A stretch of 54,386 nucleotides of DNA, taken from positions 1 through 54,386 of the forward strand of contig JAEUUE010000076.1 in NCBI GenBank assembly GCA_016787605.1, in the 5' to 3' direction. The notes below the pieces were generated by a model. That model worked only from the letters and a program-made list of their open reading frames with translations. It had not been told where the DNA came from and ran no database searches. Source of the stretch: Cyclobacteriaceae bacterium. GTDB lineage: Bacteria; Bacteroidota; Bacteroidia; Cytophagales; Cyclobacteriaceae. Of the stretch, positions 43,613 to 51,837 are shown in pieces; the stretch's first letter is position 1, and each line of letters opens with the position of its first letter. A program made the translations under genes and the position numbers.

Positions 43613-44452
43613 ATGCCTGCTTCAAGACGCTTTCATCAACTGGATGTGTTTTCAAACCAGCCCCTGCTGGGAAACGCCCTGGCCGTGGTTCACGGCGCTA
43701 CCGGGCTTGACGACAAATCCATGGCGGCATTTGCCCGCTGGACCAATCTTTCGGAAACCACTTTTCTTCTGCCTCCCTCTCATCCCGAAGCCGACTACCG
43801 GGTGCGCATCTTTACACCGGAAGGTGAACTTCCCTTTGCAGGACACCCAACCCTGGGCAGCTGCTTCGCCTGGCTGCAGGCCGGCGGACGCCCCCGCAAC
43901 TCATCGGAGGTGGTTCAGGAATGCCCGGTAGGTTTAGTAAAGGTCCGTCGTGATGGCTCCCGCCTCGCGTTTGCCGCACCTCCCATGAAACGGACCGGCG
44001 AAGTGGATGAAATCACGCTGTCTCAGATCACCGCCAGCCTCGGTATAGGCCGAAGCGATATTCTTCGGCATCAGTGGGTGGACAATGGGCCGGGATGGTG
44101 TGTCGTCATGCTCCCCTCGGCCGAACACGTTCGCCAACTCAAACCGGATTTTGTGCAGATGGGCAATCTGGCTGTCGGCGCCATCGGAAAACAAGAACCG
44201 GGAAGCGACACTGATTTTGAGATCCGGGCCTTTGTGCCTTCGCTGGCGGTTCCGGAAGATCCCGTGACCGGTAGTCTCAACGCCGGAGTGGCTCAGTGGA
44301 TGATGCGGGAAGGTCTTGCTCCAGCGCATTATGTTGTTGCCCAGGGAACCCAGTTGCAGCGAAATGGCCGGGTCTACCTGGACAAGTTGGGTGATGATAT
44401 ATGGGTGGGCGGCGACGTAGTCGTCTGCATTGATGGCCAGGTCATGCTCTGA
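43613..44452 (+). CDS. PhzF-family isomerase
   Basis: A 279-residue protein with the duplicated hot-dog-like fold of PhzF/diaminopimelate-epimerase relatives. FHQLDVFSNQPLLGNALAVV at the start, WTNLSETTFLLPP with the catalytic Glu, RIFTPEGELPFAGHPTLGS and VPEDPVTGSLNAGVAQWM are diagnostic. The best-studied member isomerises a phenazine precursor; most chromosomal homologues have no known substrate, and no phenazine genes are present. ATG 43613 is preferred over GTG 43604. The next gene starts 18 bases downstream. Confidence 0.9.
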   Translation: MPASRRFHQLDVFSNQPLLGNALAVVHGATGLDDKSMAAFARWTNLSETTFLLPPSHPEADYRVRIFTPEGELPFAGHPTLGSCFAWLQAGGRPRNSSEVVQECPVGLVKVRRDGSRLAFAAPPMKRTGEVDEITLSQITASLGIGRSDILRHQWVDNGPGWCVVMLPSAEHVRQLKPDFVQMGNLAVGAIGKQEPGSDTDFEIRAFVPSLAVPEDPVTGSLNAGVAQWMMREGLAPAHYVVAQGTQLQRNGRVYLDKLGDDIWVGGDVVVCIDGQVML

Positions 44453-44470
44453 AACCATTTGCCTGCGGAT

Positions 44471-44971
44471 ATGTTCCAACTGCTGGATGCTACCACTACC
44501 GATCAACTGGATGGAGCGAGAATGCTTTTCCAGGAATACGAGAAGGGCCTTGGCATTAGTCTGTGCTTCCAGAACTTTTCGGAAGAACTAAAGAATCTTC
44601 CGGGTGAATATGCCAACCCCCAAGGCTCCCTCCTTATCGCCTACTCCGACGGTGAGCTGGCCGGCTGCTGTGCCCTGCGCCCGCTGAGTGTACCCAATTA
44701 TCCGAAAGCGGCTGAAATGAAAAGACTCTTCGTGCGGCCGGCCTACCGGGGTAAAGGAATCGCGAGGAAACTGGTATACGAAATCCTCCGAATCGCGCGC
44801 GCACGGGAGTACGATTATGTAGTCCTCGATACGCTGAATACCATGAAGGAAGCCCAGGCCCTCTACGTGCTTATCGGCTTCCGGGACATCCCGCCTTACT
44901 ATGAAAATCCGATCGAAGGCGCACGGTACATGATGCTTGATCTACGACAGGCGAGCCTGATCGATCATTAA
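44471..44971 (+). CDS. GNAT-family N-acetyltransferase
   Basis: A 166-residue acetyl-CoA-dependent transferase. The core reads ELAGCCALRPLS, EMKRLFVRPAYRGKGIARKL (acetyl-CoA pyrophosphate loop R-x-x-G-K-G-I-A), VVLDTLNTMKEAQALYVLIG and FRDIPPYYENPIEGARYMML. The last part is common in GNATs acting on small amines or amino acids; the acceptor is unknown. ATG 44471 is chosen over TTG 44459. The 3' end overlaps the convergent dehydrogenase-like gene by 30 bases. Confidence 0.9.
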   Translation: MFQLLDATTTDQLDGARMLFQEYEKGLGISLCFQNFSEELKNLPGEYANPQGSLLIAYSDGELAGCCALRPLSVPNYPKAAEMKRLFVRPAYRGKGIARKLVYEILRIARAREYDYVVLDTLNTMKEAQALYVLIGFRDIPPYYENPIEGARYMMLDLRQASLIDH

Positions 44972-45601
44972 CGGGCAAATGCGGTACCGTTCGTCGTTGG
45001 TCTCCCGGTAAACCGCTTCCAGCATACTCACCAGGTCCTTTAAACCGATCCGCTCCGCCCACTCAAACGGGCCGTACGGATAATTGGTGCCCAGTTTCAT
45101 CGCCAGGTCGATGTCCTCCCGTGTAGCAGTGCCTTCTTCCAGCGTGTAAAACGCTTCGTTGATGATCATGCCAATCACCCGCGGGCTGATCATACCGGCC
45201 TGGTCAGCCACGACCTGGAAGGAGGTGCCCAGCGCAGCACATACCTTTTCGAGATCCTGCACCTTTCCTCCGGGAGCCAGTGTTACTTCCAGCACCTCCC
45301 TGGCCAGGAAAGTCCTCAGCCCGCAGAAGCCATAGATTCGTTGACCTGACACTCCGTATCGCTTCAGCCAATCCGTCAACCGGGATTGGCTGGTATCCAC
45401 AAACACATCCGCCGGGAGTTCGGAAGGTATCGGCTGCACCCGGTCCGAATTGGCGCTGGCAAAATCAAAAATTACCTGAACAGTGGCCATCAGCGACCGG
45501 GCTTCCTCCCAGGAGGTACAGTCCTGAAAATGGTGCCCGGGGCCGAACTTTGCCCTGCACTCCGCCTGCTGCTCAGCATTTCCGATGACAAGTATCTTCA
45601 T
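44942..45601 (-). CDS. 3-hydroxyacyl-CoA dehydrogenase C-terminal domain-like protein, probably non-catalytic
   Basis: A 219-residue protein. The C-terminal 110 residues (VVADQAGMISPRVIGMIINE, AFYTLEEGTATREDIDLAMK, GTNYPYGPFEWAERIGL) match the C-terminal domain of 3-hydroxyacyl-CoA dehydrogenases. The N-terminal part is only about 90 residues, begins MKILVIGNAEQQAECRAKF without the G-x-G-x-x-G NAD motif, and the HFFNP-type catalytic His region is replaced by GFCGLRTFLAREVLEV. It thus has the fold without the expected active site, and may bind acyl-CoA or act as a scaffold. It diverges from the ridA-like gene. Confidence 0.8.
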   Translation of the reverse strand: MKILVIGNAEQQAECRAKFGPGHHFQDCTSWEEARSLMATVQVIFDFASANSDRVQPIPSELPADVFVDTSQSRLTDWLKRYGVSGQRIYGFCGLRTFLAREVLEVTLAPGGKVQDLEKVCAALGTSFQVVADQAGMISPRVIGMIINEAFYTLEEGTATREDIDLAMKLGTNYPYGPFEWAERIGLKDLVSMLEAVYRETNDERYRICPLMIDQARLS

Positions 45602-45634
45602 GATCCGCGCGAGGGGGTTGTACGTTGAAATGCT

Positions 45635-45642
45635 GATATTTG
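45635..45642 (+). promoter_or_regulatory. Possible -7 element of the RidA gene
   Basis: GATATTTG has one mismatch to TAnnTTTG, 23 bases before the ATG at 45666. It lies two bases from the opposing promoter element at 45645-45652. Confidence 0.4.
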
Positions 45643-45644
45643 GT

Positions 45645-45652
45645 CAAAAGTA
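45645..45652 (-). promoter_or_regulatory. Promoter -7 element of the hydroxyacyl-CoA dehydrogenase-like gene
   Basis: The minus strand reads TACTTTTG, a perfect TAnnTTTG element, 43 bases before the ATG at 45601. A TTG lies 17 bases upstream, inside the start of the ridA-like gene. The two divergent promoters nearly touch, so they probably compete. Confidence 0.6.
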
Positions 45653-45665
45653 ACACGCGAACCTC

Positions 45666-46046
45666 ATGGCAAAAAATGTCGTCTTCAGTCCCAATGCTCC
45701 GGCCCCCATTGGTCCTTACAGCCAGGCGATCCAGGCCGGGAACCTGCTGTTTGTCTCCGGGCAAATCGCCATCCAGCAATCGACGGGCAAACTGCTCACC
45801 GCCTCCATTGAAGAAGAGGCGCACCAGGTAATGAAGAACCTCGGTGAAGTTCTAGGCGCCGCGCAATTCAACTATGGACACATCGTCAAGACCACCATCT
45901 TTCTCAAGAACATGAATGACTTCCCGGCTGTCAATGCGGTCTACGGTTCCTATTTTGCCGGGGATCCTCCCGCGCGGGAAACCGTGGAGGTGGCTCGGCT
46001 TCCCAAGGATGTTCACGTGGAAATTTCGTGTATCGCCGTGAAGTGA
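45666..46046 (+). CDS. RidA-family enamine/imine deaminase
   Basis: RidA proteins hydrolyse reactive enamines and imines made by PLP enzymes, protecting metabolism from 2-aminoacrylate. The 126-residue protein has the full family pattern: NAPAPIGPYSQAIQAGNLLF, SGQIAIQQSTGKLL, VKTTIFLKNMNDFPAVNAVY and PPARETVEVARLPKDVHVEI, including the substrate-binding Arg in PAR. It is cytoplasmic and probably trimeric, as in the family. The next gene starts with a 4-base GTGA overlap. Confidence 0.96.
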   Translation: MAKNVVFSPNAPAPIGPYSQAIQAGNLLFVSGQIAIQQSTGKLLTASIEEEAHQVMKNLGEVLGAAQFNYGHIVKTTIFLKNMNDFPAVNAVYGSYFAGDPPARETVEVARLPKDVHVEISCIAVK

Positions 46047-46504
46047 CGCTGCTGCCCACCTGCGAGGAGACGCTGGTCTTGCCACGAAAGGCAAAGGACA
46101 TCGCGCAGCGTTTGGCGGTGAGCACCTCTGACAAGCCGTTTCTGCAGGCCGACGAAGCAGAACTCCTGTTTTCGGGATGGGTGAAGCCGGATCGTTTTCG
46201 CATAGCCCTTCGGATGCGACGTCCCAACCACTTTATCCCACTGGTGATTGGCACGATCGAGCCGACGAATTCCGGTTGCCTGGTGTCTCTCTCCTACCAG
46301 CTTTTCCCGGTCACCCGCTACCTGCTCCTCGGCTGGACGCTCTTCGTGCTCTTCGGCGGACTGGTCAGTCTCCTGGTGTTCCACAACCACCTTCTTGCCG
46401 TCATCGGCGTGGCAATCCTCGGACTGATGCACTATGTCACGCGGTTCAATTTCCAGTTTCAACTTCGGCTAACCCGTGAGGCAATCCATCGTGTCGTAGC
46501 CTGA
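46043..46504 (+). CDS. Conserved-looking two-TM membrane protein of unknown function
   Basis: A protein of about 153 residues, not assignable to a family. A soluble N-terminal part (KPFLQADEAELLFSGWVKPD ... FRIALRMRRPNHFIPLVIGT) is followed by two TM helices (YLLLGWTLFVLFGGLVSLLV; LLAVIGVAILGLMHYVTRF) and a short C-terminal amphipathic piece. The frame opens at GTG 46028 inside ridA, but the GTG at 46043 overlaps the ridA stop as GTGA, the classic translational-coupling arrangement, so it is preferred. It is probably cotranscribed with ridA. Confidence 0.75.
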   Translation: MTLLPTCEETLVLPRKAKDIAQRLAVSTSDKPFLQADEAELLFSGWVKPDRFRIALRMRRPNHFIPLVIGTIEPTNSGCLVSLSYQLFPVTRYLLLGWTLFVLFGGLVSLLVFHNHLLAVIGVAILGLMHYVTRFNFQFQLRLTREAIHRVVA

Positions 46505-46514
46505 TTGAAATTTG

Positions 46515-46522
46515 TACCTTTG
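46515..46522 (+). promoter_or_regulatory. Promoter -7 element of gltX
   Basis: TACCTTTG is a perfect TAnnTTTG element, ending 12 bases before the ATG at 46535. It lies inside the upstream open-frame extension from TTG 46505, which it rules out. Confidence 0.62.
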
Positions 46523-46534
46523 GGACCCTTACGC

Positions 46535-48049
46535 ATGAAGGCCCGAGTTCGTTTTGCGCCCAGTCCCACAGGAGCCCTCCACATCGGGGGCGTTCGGACA
46601 GCACTCTATAATTTCCTGCTGGCCCGTCAAACGGGCGGTACGATGATCCTGCGCATCGAGGACACCGACCAAAACCGTTATGTGCCCGGCGCTGAGGAAT
46701 ACATCCTGGAGTCGCTTGCCTGGGCGGGGATCCAGATTGACGAAGGAGTTGGCGTCGGCGGGCCGCACGCCCCTTACCGGCAATCAGAGCGACGGGAAAT
46801 CTACCAGCAATTTGCCAAACAGCTCGTCGAAAGCGGTCACGCCTATTTTGCGTTTGACACCGAAGAAGAGCTGGAGGCCATGCGCAGTCAAACTCCCAAT
46901 GCCCAGTATGACGGCTCCACACGCAGGCAAATGAGGAATTCACTCTCCTTGCCCGCTGAAGAAACTGCCCGGCTGCTCGAATCGGGCTCCTATGTTATTC
47001 GTCTGCTTGTAGAACCCGGAGAAGAAATCATTCTCCAGGACATCATCCGCGGAGAAGTGCGCGTTCAGTCTTCCCAGCTCGATGATAAGGTGCTCATGAA
47101 ATCCGACGGTATGCCCACCTATCACCTGGCCAACGTGATCGACGACTACCTGATGCGAATTACGCACGTCATCCGGGGCGAGGAGTGGCTGCCCTCCGCG
47201 CCGCACCATGTCTTGTTGTACCGGTATTTCGGTTGGGAAAAAGAGATGCCGCGTTTCGCCCATCTTCCCCTGCTGCTCAAGCCCGATGGAAACGGCAAGC
47301 TGAGCAAGCGGGATGCCGATCGCATGGGCTTCCCGATTTTCCCCCTGAACTGGCGCGATCCCAAGAGCGGAGATGTATCGAAAGGATTCCGTGAAAACGG
47401 TTATTTGCCTGCCGCGGTAATCAATTTCCTCGCTTTGCTGGGATGGAATCCCGGCACAACGCAAGAATTGTTTTCCATGGAGGAGCTGATCCAGGCCTTC
47501 TCCCTTGATCGGGTCAACAAAGCCGGCGCAAAGTTCGACATCCATAAGGCACAGTGGTTCAACCAGCACTATCTGCGCGCTCTCCCCAACGAACAGCTCG
47601 CCGGTTTCCTGCTGGAAGAAACGCGTAAAGCCAACGTGACCTGTACCGAAGAAAAGGCACTCCAGATCGTCGCGGTATTAAGGGAGCGCGTGACATTTCC
47701 CCAGGACTTCTGGCATCTGGGGCAACTCTTCTTCAGCCCTCCCTCTCAGTTTGATCCGGAAGCTGTCTCCAAGCGATGGACCGCCGATTCGACCAGGGTG
47801 CTGGTTGCCTTCCAGAAGGCCGTCTCCGAATCAAAGGGCTTGACCGCCGAAGAAGCGAAGTCTCTTTTCGAGGCTGCCGCAAGTTCCCAGGGTGTCAAAC
47901 CGGGTTCCGCGTTGGCCGCCCTGCGCATTGCCCTTACGGGAGGAATGAGCGGGCCAGACCTTATGCAAACCATGGCCATCCTCGGCGGCGCAGAGACAGC
48001 CTCGCGTCTCCACCACGCCCTCGGAGTTCTTTCCGTTAAAGGTTCGTAG
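46535..48049 (+). CDS. gltX: Glutamyl-tRNA synthetase
   Basis: GltX charges tRNA-Glu. The 504-residue class I synthetase begins MKARVRFAPSPTGALHIGG, with the HIGH-type motif as HIGG, and continues ILRIEDTDQNRYVP, YHLANVIDDYLMRITHVIRG, EEWLPSAPHHVLLY and DGNGKLSKRDADRMGF, with KLSKR as the KMSKS-type motif. The anticodon-binding helical domain follows. No Cys zinc cluster is obvious, as in many Bacteroidetes GluRS. ATG 46535 is set by the promoter. A small basic gene starts two bases after the stop and is likely cotranscribed. Confidence 0.97.
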   Translation: MKARVRFAPSPTGALHIGGVRTALYNFLLARQTGGTMILRIEDTDQNRYVPGAEEYILESLAWAGIQIDEGVGVGGPHAPYRQSERREIYQQFAKQLVESGHAYFAFDTEEELEAMRSQTPNAQYDGSTRRQMRNSLSLPAEETARLLESGSYVIRLLVEPGEEIILQDIIRGEVRVQSSQLDDKVLMKSDGMPTYHLANVIDDYLMRITHVIRGEEWLPSAPHHVLLYRYFGWEKEMPRFAHLPLLLKPDGNGKLSKRDADRMGFPIFPLNWRDPKSGDVSKGFRENGYLPAAVINFLALLGWNPGTTQELFSMEELIQAFSLDRVNKAGAKFDIHKAQWFNQHYLRALPNEQLAGFLLEETRKANVTCTEEKALQIVAVLRERVTFPQDFWHLGQLFFSPPSQFDPEAVSKRWTADSTRVLVAFQKAVSESKGLTAEEAKSLFEAAASSQGVKPGSALAALRIALTGGMSGPDLMQTMAILGGAETASRLHHALGVLSVKGS

Positions 48050-48051
48050 CT

Positions 48052-48267
48052 ATGCCCAGGAAAAAAGTGAAACCCGCCAGAAAACCACGCGTTCATAAGA
48101 ACCTGACCGGGCTCGAAGTTTCGATCGATTCGTTCGGAGAGATCAAGTCCACCATGGACATTGAAAAGATCAACGCCTTCCTGGATGAAAATGTGGAGGA
48201 CAAGAAACTGATCGAACAACGCGAACACGACCTGCAGAAAAAGAAGAAATCCCAGGGTAAAAAATAG
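48052..48267 (+). CDS. Small basic protein, unknown family
   Basis: A 71-residue soluble protein with a lysine-rich start ([18 protein letters not shown]), a central segment that looks structured ([20 protein letters not shown] ... [12 protein letters not shown]) and a lysine-rich tail (KKKKSQGKK). I do not recognise a named family. The charge pattern suggests binding to nucleic acid or the ribosome. It sits two bases after gltX and four before the AIM24-like gene, so the three form a likely operon. Confidence 0.8.
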   Translation: MPRKKVKPARKPRVHKNLTGLEVSIDSFGEIKSTMDIEKINAFLDENVEDKKLIEQREHDLQKKKKSQGKK

Positions 48268-48271
48268 CATC

Positions 48272-49042
48272 ATGAACTCGCACGTCATCGACTACCAGAT
48301 CAAGGGGGAAAGCATTCAAATTGTAGAAGTGGAACTTGACCCCCTGGAGACCGTCATTGCGGAAGCCGGCGCGATGCTCTTTATGGAAGAGGGCATACAA
48401 TTCGAAGCCAAGATGGGCGATGGTTCGGTCGCCAACCAAAGCCTGTTCGACAAGCTGCTGTCGGCAGGAAGCCGCGTGCTTACCGGTGAATCATTGTTCA
48501 TGACCCATTTTACCAACCGGGGTAACCGCAAAGCCAAGGTCGGGTTTTCAGCCCCCTACCCGGGAACCATTATTCCGGTTGATCTCAGCACCAGCCGAAA
48601 CAATGAATTAATCGTTCAGAAAGACGGCTTTCTTTGCGCGGCCTTCGGCACGAAATTGAGTATCGTCTTCAACCGTCGCATCGGCGCAGGCCTGGTGGGC
48701 GGCGAGGGCTTCATCCTCGAAAAATTGCAGGGCGATGGCAAGGCATTTATCCACGCCGGCGGCACGGTGATTGAGCGCACCCTTAACAATGAAACCCTTC
48801 GGGTGGACACGGGGTGCGTGGTCGCTTTCGAATCCCAGATAGATTTTGACGTGGAAACCGCCGGCAGCCTTCGGTCCATGATTTTCGGTGGAGAGGGCAT
48901 CTACCTGGCTACCCTTCGTGGCTCGGGCAAAGTATGGCTTCAGTCAATGCCTATCCGCAAACTGGTCCAGGCTCTTTCTCCTTACGGTTCGAATCGCAGG
49001 AAGGAATCGAGTTCGCTCCTCGGCGGCCTGCTTGAAGGCTAA
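48272..49042 (+). CDS. TIGR00266 / AIM24-family protein
   Basis: A 256-residue all-beta protein of the AIM24 family (TIGR00266). Diagnostic parts are [75 protein letters not shown] and [18 protein letters not shown]. Yeast AIM24 is mitochondrial and affects cristae; the bacterial role is unknown. There is no signal peptide. It follows the small basic protein by four bases and overlaps the convergent methyltransferase-like gene by four bases. Confidence 0.93.
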   Translation: MNSHVIDYQIKGESIQIVEVELDPLETVIAEAGAMLFMEEGIQFEAKMGDGSVANQSLFDKLLSAGSRVLTGESLFMTHFTNRGNRKAKVGFSAPYPGTIIPVDLSTSRNNELIVQKDGFLCAAFGTKLSIVFNRRIGAGLVGGEGFILEKLQGDGKAFIHAGGTVIERTLNNETLRVDTGCVVAFESQIDFDVETAGSLRSMIFGGEGIYLATLRGSGKVWLQSMPIRKLVQALSPYGSNRRKESSSLLGGLLEG

Positions 49043-49620
49043 GCCGCCAAACGATTCCGGCGAGGAATCAGGGCCGGCACTTCCTTCCGGTATTTCAAAT
49101 ACGCATCACCGAACTCCCGGATCAGCTTCTTTTCCTCCAGGTAAATGCCAATTGGAAGGTATAGCAAGATAGAGGCACAGGTAATGAGGGTAGGCAGATT
49201 GGGAATGAATACAAAGAATCCCACGGTCACGAGAATAAGCCCCGAGTAGATGGGATGGCGCACCCTGGACAGCACACCACCGGTTCTTAACCGGCTCTCC
49301 TCCTCTTCAAAACCCAGGAATGCCTTGAGGCGGTAATTCCTGAACGCCAGCTGCATCACGATCACCCCAACGGTAGTCAGCACCAGGCTGATGAATCGGG
49401 GAATACCCATGGGCTCGAAGTAGTAGGGGGCCGCGATACTCCCGTTCACTACCAGGAGCGCTACAAGACCAACCGTGGAGAAGATCGAATAGCCCAGGCG
49501 ATAGAACCGATGATAGCTGCCCAGCCATCGCGCCGAAATCTCCTTCACGGTAGCCGAGGCCAGCACGCTATGCAACCCCAGGTAGACAATCCAACCCACT
49601 ATCAAGACACCATAGGTCAT
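49039..49620 (-). CDS. Isoprenylcysteine methyltransferase-like (NnrU/ICMT superfamily) membrane protein
   Basis: A 193-residue protein with four to five TM helices. The C-terminal half has the ICMT/PEMT signature: [40 protein letters not shown] and [15 protein letters not shown], where R-H-P-x-Y and the E-E...L...F-G-x-x-Y-x-x-Y pattern line the SAM site. The methyl acceptor is unknown. A near-consensus promoter element lies three bases before its ATG, predicting a leaderless mRNA. Confidence 0.88.
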   Translation of the reverse strand: MTYGVLIVGWIVYLGLHSVLASATVKEISARWLGSYHRFYRLGYSIFSTVGLVALLVVNGSIAAPYYFEPMGIPRFISLVLTTVGVIVMQLAFRNYRLKAFLGFEEEESRLRTGGVLSRVRHPIYSGLILVTVGFFVFIPNLPTLITCASILLYLPIGIYLEEKKLIREFGDAYLKYRKEVPALIPRRNRLAA

Positions 49621-49623
49621 TCC

Positions 49624-49631
49624 TAAAGATA
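49624..49631 (-). promoter_or_regulatory. Promoter -7 element of the methyltransferase-like gene
   Basis: The minus strand reads TATCTTTA, one mismatch from TAnnTTTG. Only three bases separate it from the ATG at 49620, so transcription should begin at or within a base of the start codon. Confidence 0.5.
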
Positions 49632-49693
49632 GCCAAATTGACCCGCGTCTGCCCGTTACTCAGTATTTTAGCGGTACCCAACCGATCCTTTCC

Positions 49694-50905
49694 ATGAAAA
49701 GTGTCACTATCGGACTTATACGCGAAGGAAGAATTCCGCCCGACAAGCGCGTTCCCTTCACCCCGTTGCAGGCGGAAGAAATTGTACAACGCTTTCCGCA
49801 TGTCATTCTCTTCTGCCAAACCAGCCCGGTACGTTGTTTCAAAGATTCCGAATATGCGGAACTGGGAATTCCCATTGTGCCGGATGTCACCCAGTGCGAC
49901 ATTCTCATGGGCATCAAGGAAGTACAGATCCCTGACTTAATTCCCAATAAGACGTACTTCTTCTTTTCTCATACACTGAAGAAGCAGCCGCACAACAAGA
50001 AACTGCTACAGGAAATCCTGAAGAAGAAAATCCGGCTGATCGATTATGAGACGCTCAAGGATACCCAGGGCAACCGGCTGGTAGCTTTCGGCAGGTTTGC
50101 CGGAATCGTCGGTGCCTACAATGGGCTGTACACGTATGGCAAGCGCTTTAACTTGTTTTCTCTCCGCCGGGCACACGAATGCTTTGATATCAACGATCTC
50201 AAACTCGAGATCAGGCGCATCAGTTTGCCTCCCATCAAGATTGCCCTCACGGGATCAGGCCGCGTGGCCAAGGGAGCCATGGAAACGCTGGATACAGCGG
50301 GAATTCGCAAGGTTACCCCGGCGGAATACCTGACGCGTACCTTCGAGGAGCCCGTGTATGTACAGCTGGGCAGCGCCGACTACCACGTGCGCAACGAAGG
50401 AGGGCATTTCAACCGCGACGAATTCCACCGGGAGCCGAAACGATACACATCCACGTTTCCCGAGTTTGCGAAGGTGACCGATCTGCTTCTTGCCGGAGCC
50501 TTCTGGAACCCCCAGGCGCCGGTACTCTTCACGGAGGCGCATATGAAACAGCCCGATTTCCGGATCAAGGTCATTGCCGACATCACTTGCGACATCAACG
50601 GGTCGGTTCCGAGCACGAAGAAGGCGACCTCCATCGACGATCCGCTGTATGACTACGATCCGCAAACCGGCAACCTGCATCCTCCCCTTAGCGATCCGTC
50701 CTTTGTGACGGTGATGGCGATCGACAACCTTCCGTGCGAACTTCCGCGAAGCGCCTCCGAGGAGTTTGGACATGATCTCATTGACCGCATTCTTCGTCCG
50801 TTGCTTGTCGAAGACCCCGAAGGCATCATTTCCCGTGCCACGATAGCCGAGAACGGCAACCTCACGCCTCATTTCGAGTACCTGAGAGACTATGTGACCG
50901 ATTGA
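49694..50905 (+). CDS. Alanine dehydrogenase/saccharopine dehydrogenase-like NAD(P)-dependent oxidoreductase
   Basis: A 403-residue protein with the AlaDh/PNT N-terminal domain (IGLIREGRIPPDKRVPFTPL; DILMGIKEVQIPDLIPNKTY; FSHTLKKQPHNKKLL) and a nucleotide-binding domain with IALTGSGRVAKGAMETL. VIADITCDINGSVPSTKKAT and SIDDPLYDYDP resemble lysine-forming saccharopine dehydrogenases such as fungal Lys1. It probably reduces or oxidises an amino/keto acid pair in the cytoplasm; the substrate is not certain. The upstream TATTTTAG (near 49668) is a weak promoter candidate. The EamA transporter gene follows by nine bases, so it may export or import a related amino acid. Confidence 0.85.
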   Translation: MKSVTIGLIREGRIPPDKRVPFTPLQAEEIVQRFPHVILFCQTSPVRCFKDSEYAELGIPIVPDVTQCDILMGIKEVQIPDLIPNKTYFFFSHTLKKQPHNKKLLQEILKKKIRLIDYETLKDTQGNRLVAFGRFAGIVGAYNGLYTYGKRFNLFSLRRAHECFDINDLKLEIRRISLPPIKIALTGSGRVAKGAMETLDTAGIRKVTPAEYLTRTFEEPVYVQLGSADYHVRNEGGHFNRDEFHREPKRYTSTFPEFAKVTDLLLAGAFWNPQAPVLFTEAHMKQPDFRIKVIADITCDINGSVPSTKKATSIDDPLYDYDPQTGNLHPPLSDPSFVTVMAIDNLPCELPRSASEEFGHDLIDRILRPLLVEDPEGIISRATIAENGNLTPHFEYLRDYVTD

Positions 50906-50914
50906 AACGGAAGC

Positions 50915-51799
50915 ATGGTGTCTGCCATTTCTCCACGTTACCTGTTTGCGGGACTGTCGTTTGCCATTCTTTGGTCATCGGCCTCCGCGGCCGCCAAAAT
51001 CGGGCTTCGGTCGTCCGATGGCCTGCCGCTATTTACGCTGCGATTCCTGCTGGCAGGCGTCATCCTCCTTGCCTGGTCACGACTGGCCCAACAGGATCGA
51101 CTGCCTCGCGGCCAGGAATGGAAGCAACTGCTCATCTTCGGAGCCTTTAACACGGCGCTTTATCTTGGGATATTCATCGTCGCCCTGGAGCAAGTGACTG
51201 CGGGTGTTACCTCCATTGCGCTTGCGCTTAACCCCCTCATGATCGGGACCCTTACCGCCCTTTGGCTTCGCACCAAAGTGTCCACTATGCAATGGGTGAG
51301 CATCGGCATCGGGATCCTCGGCGTTGGCGTTGTGTCCTACCCCTTGCTCAATAACGGGTATGCTTCGCCCGCCGGCATGGCGCTAATGGGACTTTGCATG
51401 GTTGCTTACTCCTTCGGCTCGGTGTATTATGCGGCCATTCCGTGGACGTTGAGTCGCACGTCGATCAACGGTTGGCAAGTCCTGATCGGGGGGATCCTGC
51501 TATTGCCTTTTGCTCTCCTGTTTGCTGAGCGGGAGAACTCGTATGACCTGCGCTTTTGGGGCAGCGTCTTCTGGTTGGTTGTGCCGGTATCGATCGGGGC
51601 AGTTCAGTTGTGGTTGTACTTGCTGAAAATTGATGCGGTTCGGGCGTCCCTATGGCTGTTCCTCTGTCCCATCTTTGGTCTCACGTTTGCCGCCATCCTT
51701 CTGGATGAACCCATCACGATGTATACCCTGGCCGGCACGGGGCTGGTGCTCCTCGCCCTTTTCCTCGGGCAAAAACATTCCGTTCAGAAAACCCGGTAA
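50915..51799 (+). CDS. EamA-family (DMT superfamily) transporter
   Basis: A 294-residue protein with ten predicted TM helices in two EamA repeats. The first begins LFAGLSFAILWSSASAAAKI and has GVTSIALALNPLMIGTLTAL; the second has GLCMVAYSFGSVYYAAIPWT and LWLFLCPIFGLTFAAILLDE, with PITMYTLAGTGLVLLALFLG at the end. DMT proteins of this size export amino acids or other small metabolites. Its start is nine bases after the dehydrogenase stop, which suggests cotranscription and a shared substrate class. Confidence 0.92.
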   Translation: MVSAISPRYLFAGLSFAILWSSASAAAKIGLRSSDGLPLFTLRFLLAGVILLAWSRLAQQDRLPRGQEWKQLLIFGAFNTALYLGIFIVALEQVTAGVTSIALALNPLMIGTLTALWLRTKVSTMQWVSIGIGILGVGVVSYPLLNNGYASPAGMALMGLCMVAYSFGSVYYAAIPWTLSRTSINGWQVLIGGILLLPFALLFAERENSYDLRFWGSVFWLVVPVSIGAVQLWLYLLKIDAVRASLWLFLCPIFGLTFAAILLDEPITMYTLAGTGLVLLALFLGQKHSVQKTR

Positions 51800-51825
51800 T
51801 GGGCCCGGAATAAGTCGATTCTGCC

Positions 51826-51833
51826 TACTTTTG
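51826..51833 (+). promoter_or_regulatory. Promoter -7 element of the DUF4286 gene
   Basis: TACTTTTG is a perfect TAnnTTTG element. The ATG at 51838 comes after only four bases, so the predicted start of transcription falls on the A of the ATG. Confidence 0.62.
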
Positions 51834-51837
51834 ACTT

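Noticed and set aside
43604-44452. Phenazine biosynthesis
   Set aside because: A lone PhzF homologue without any other phenazine gene does not support the pathway.
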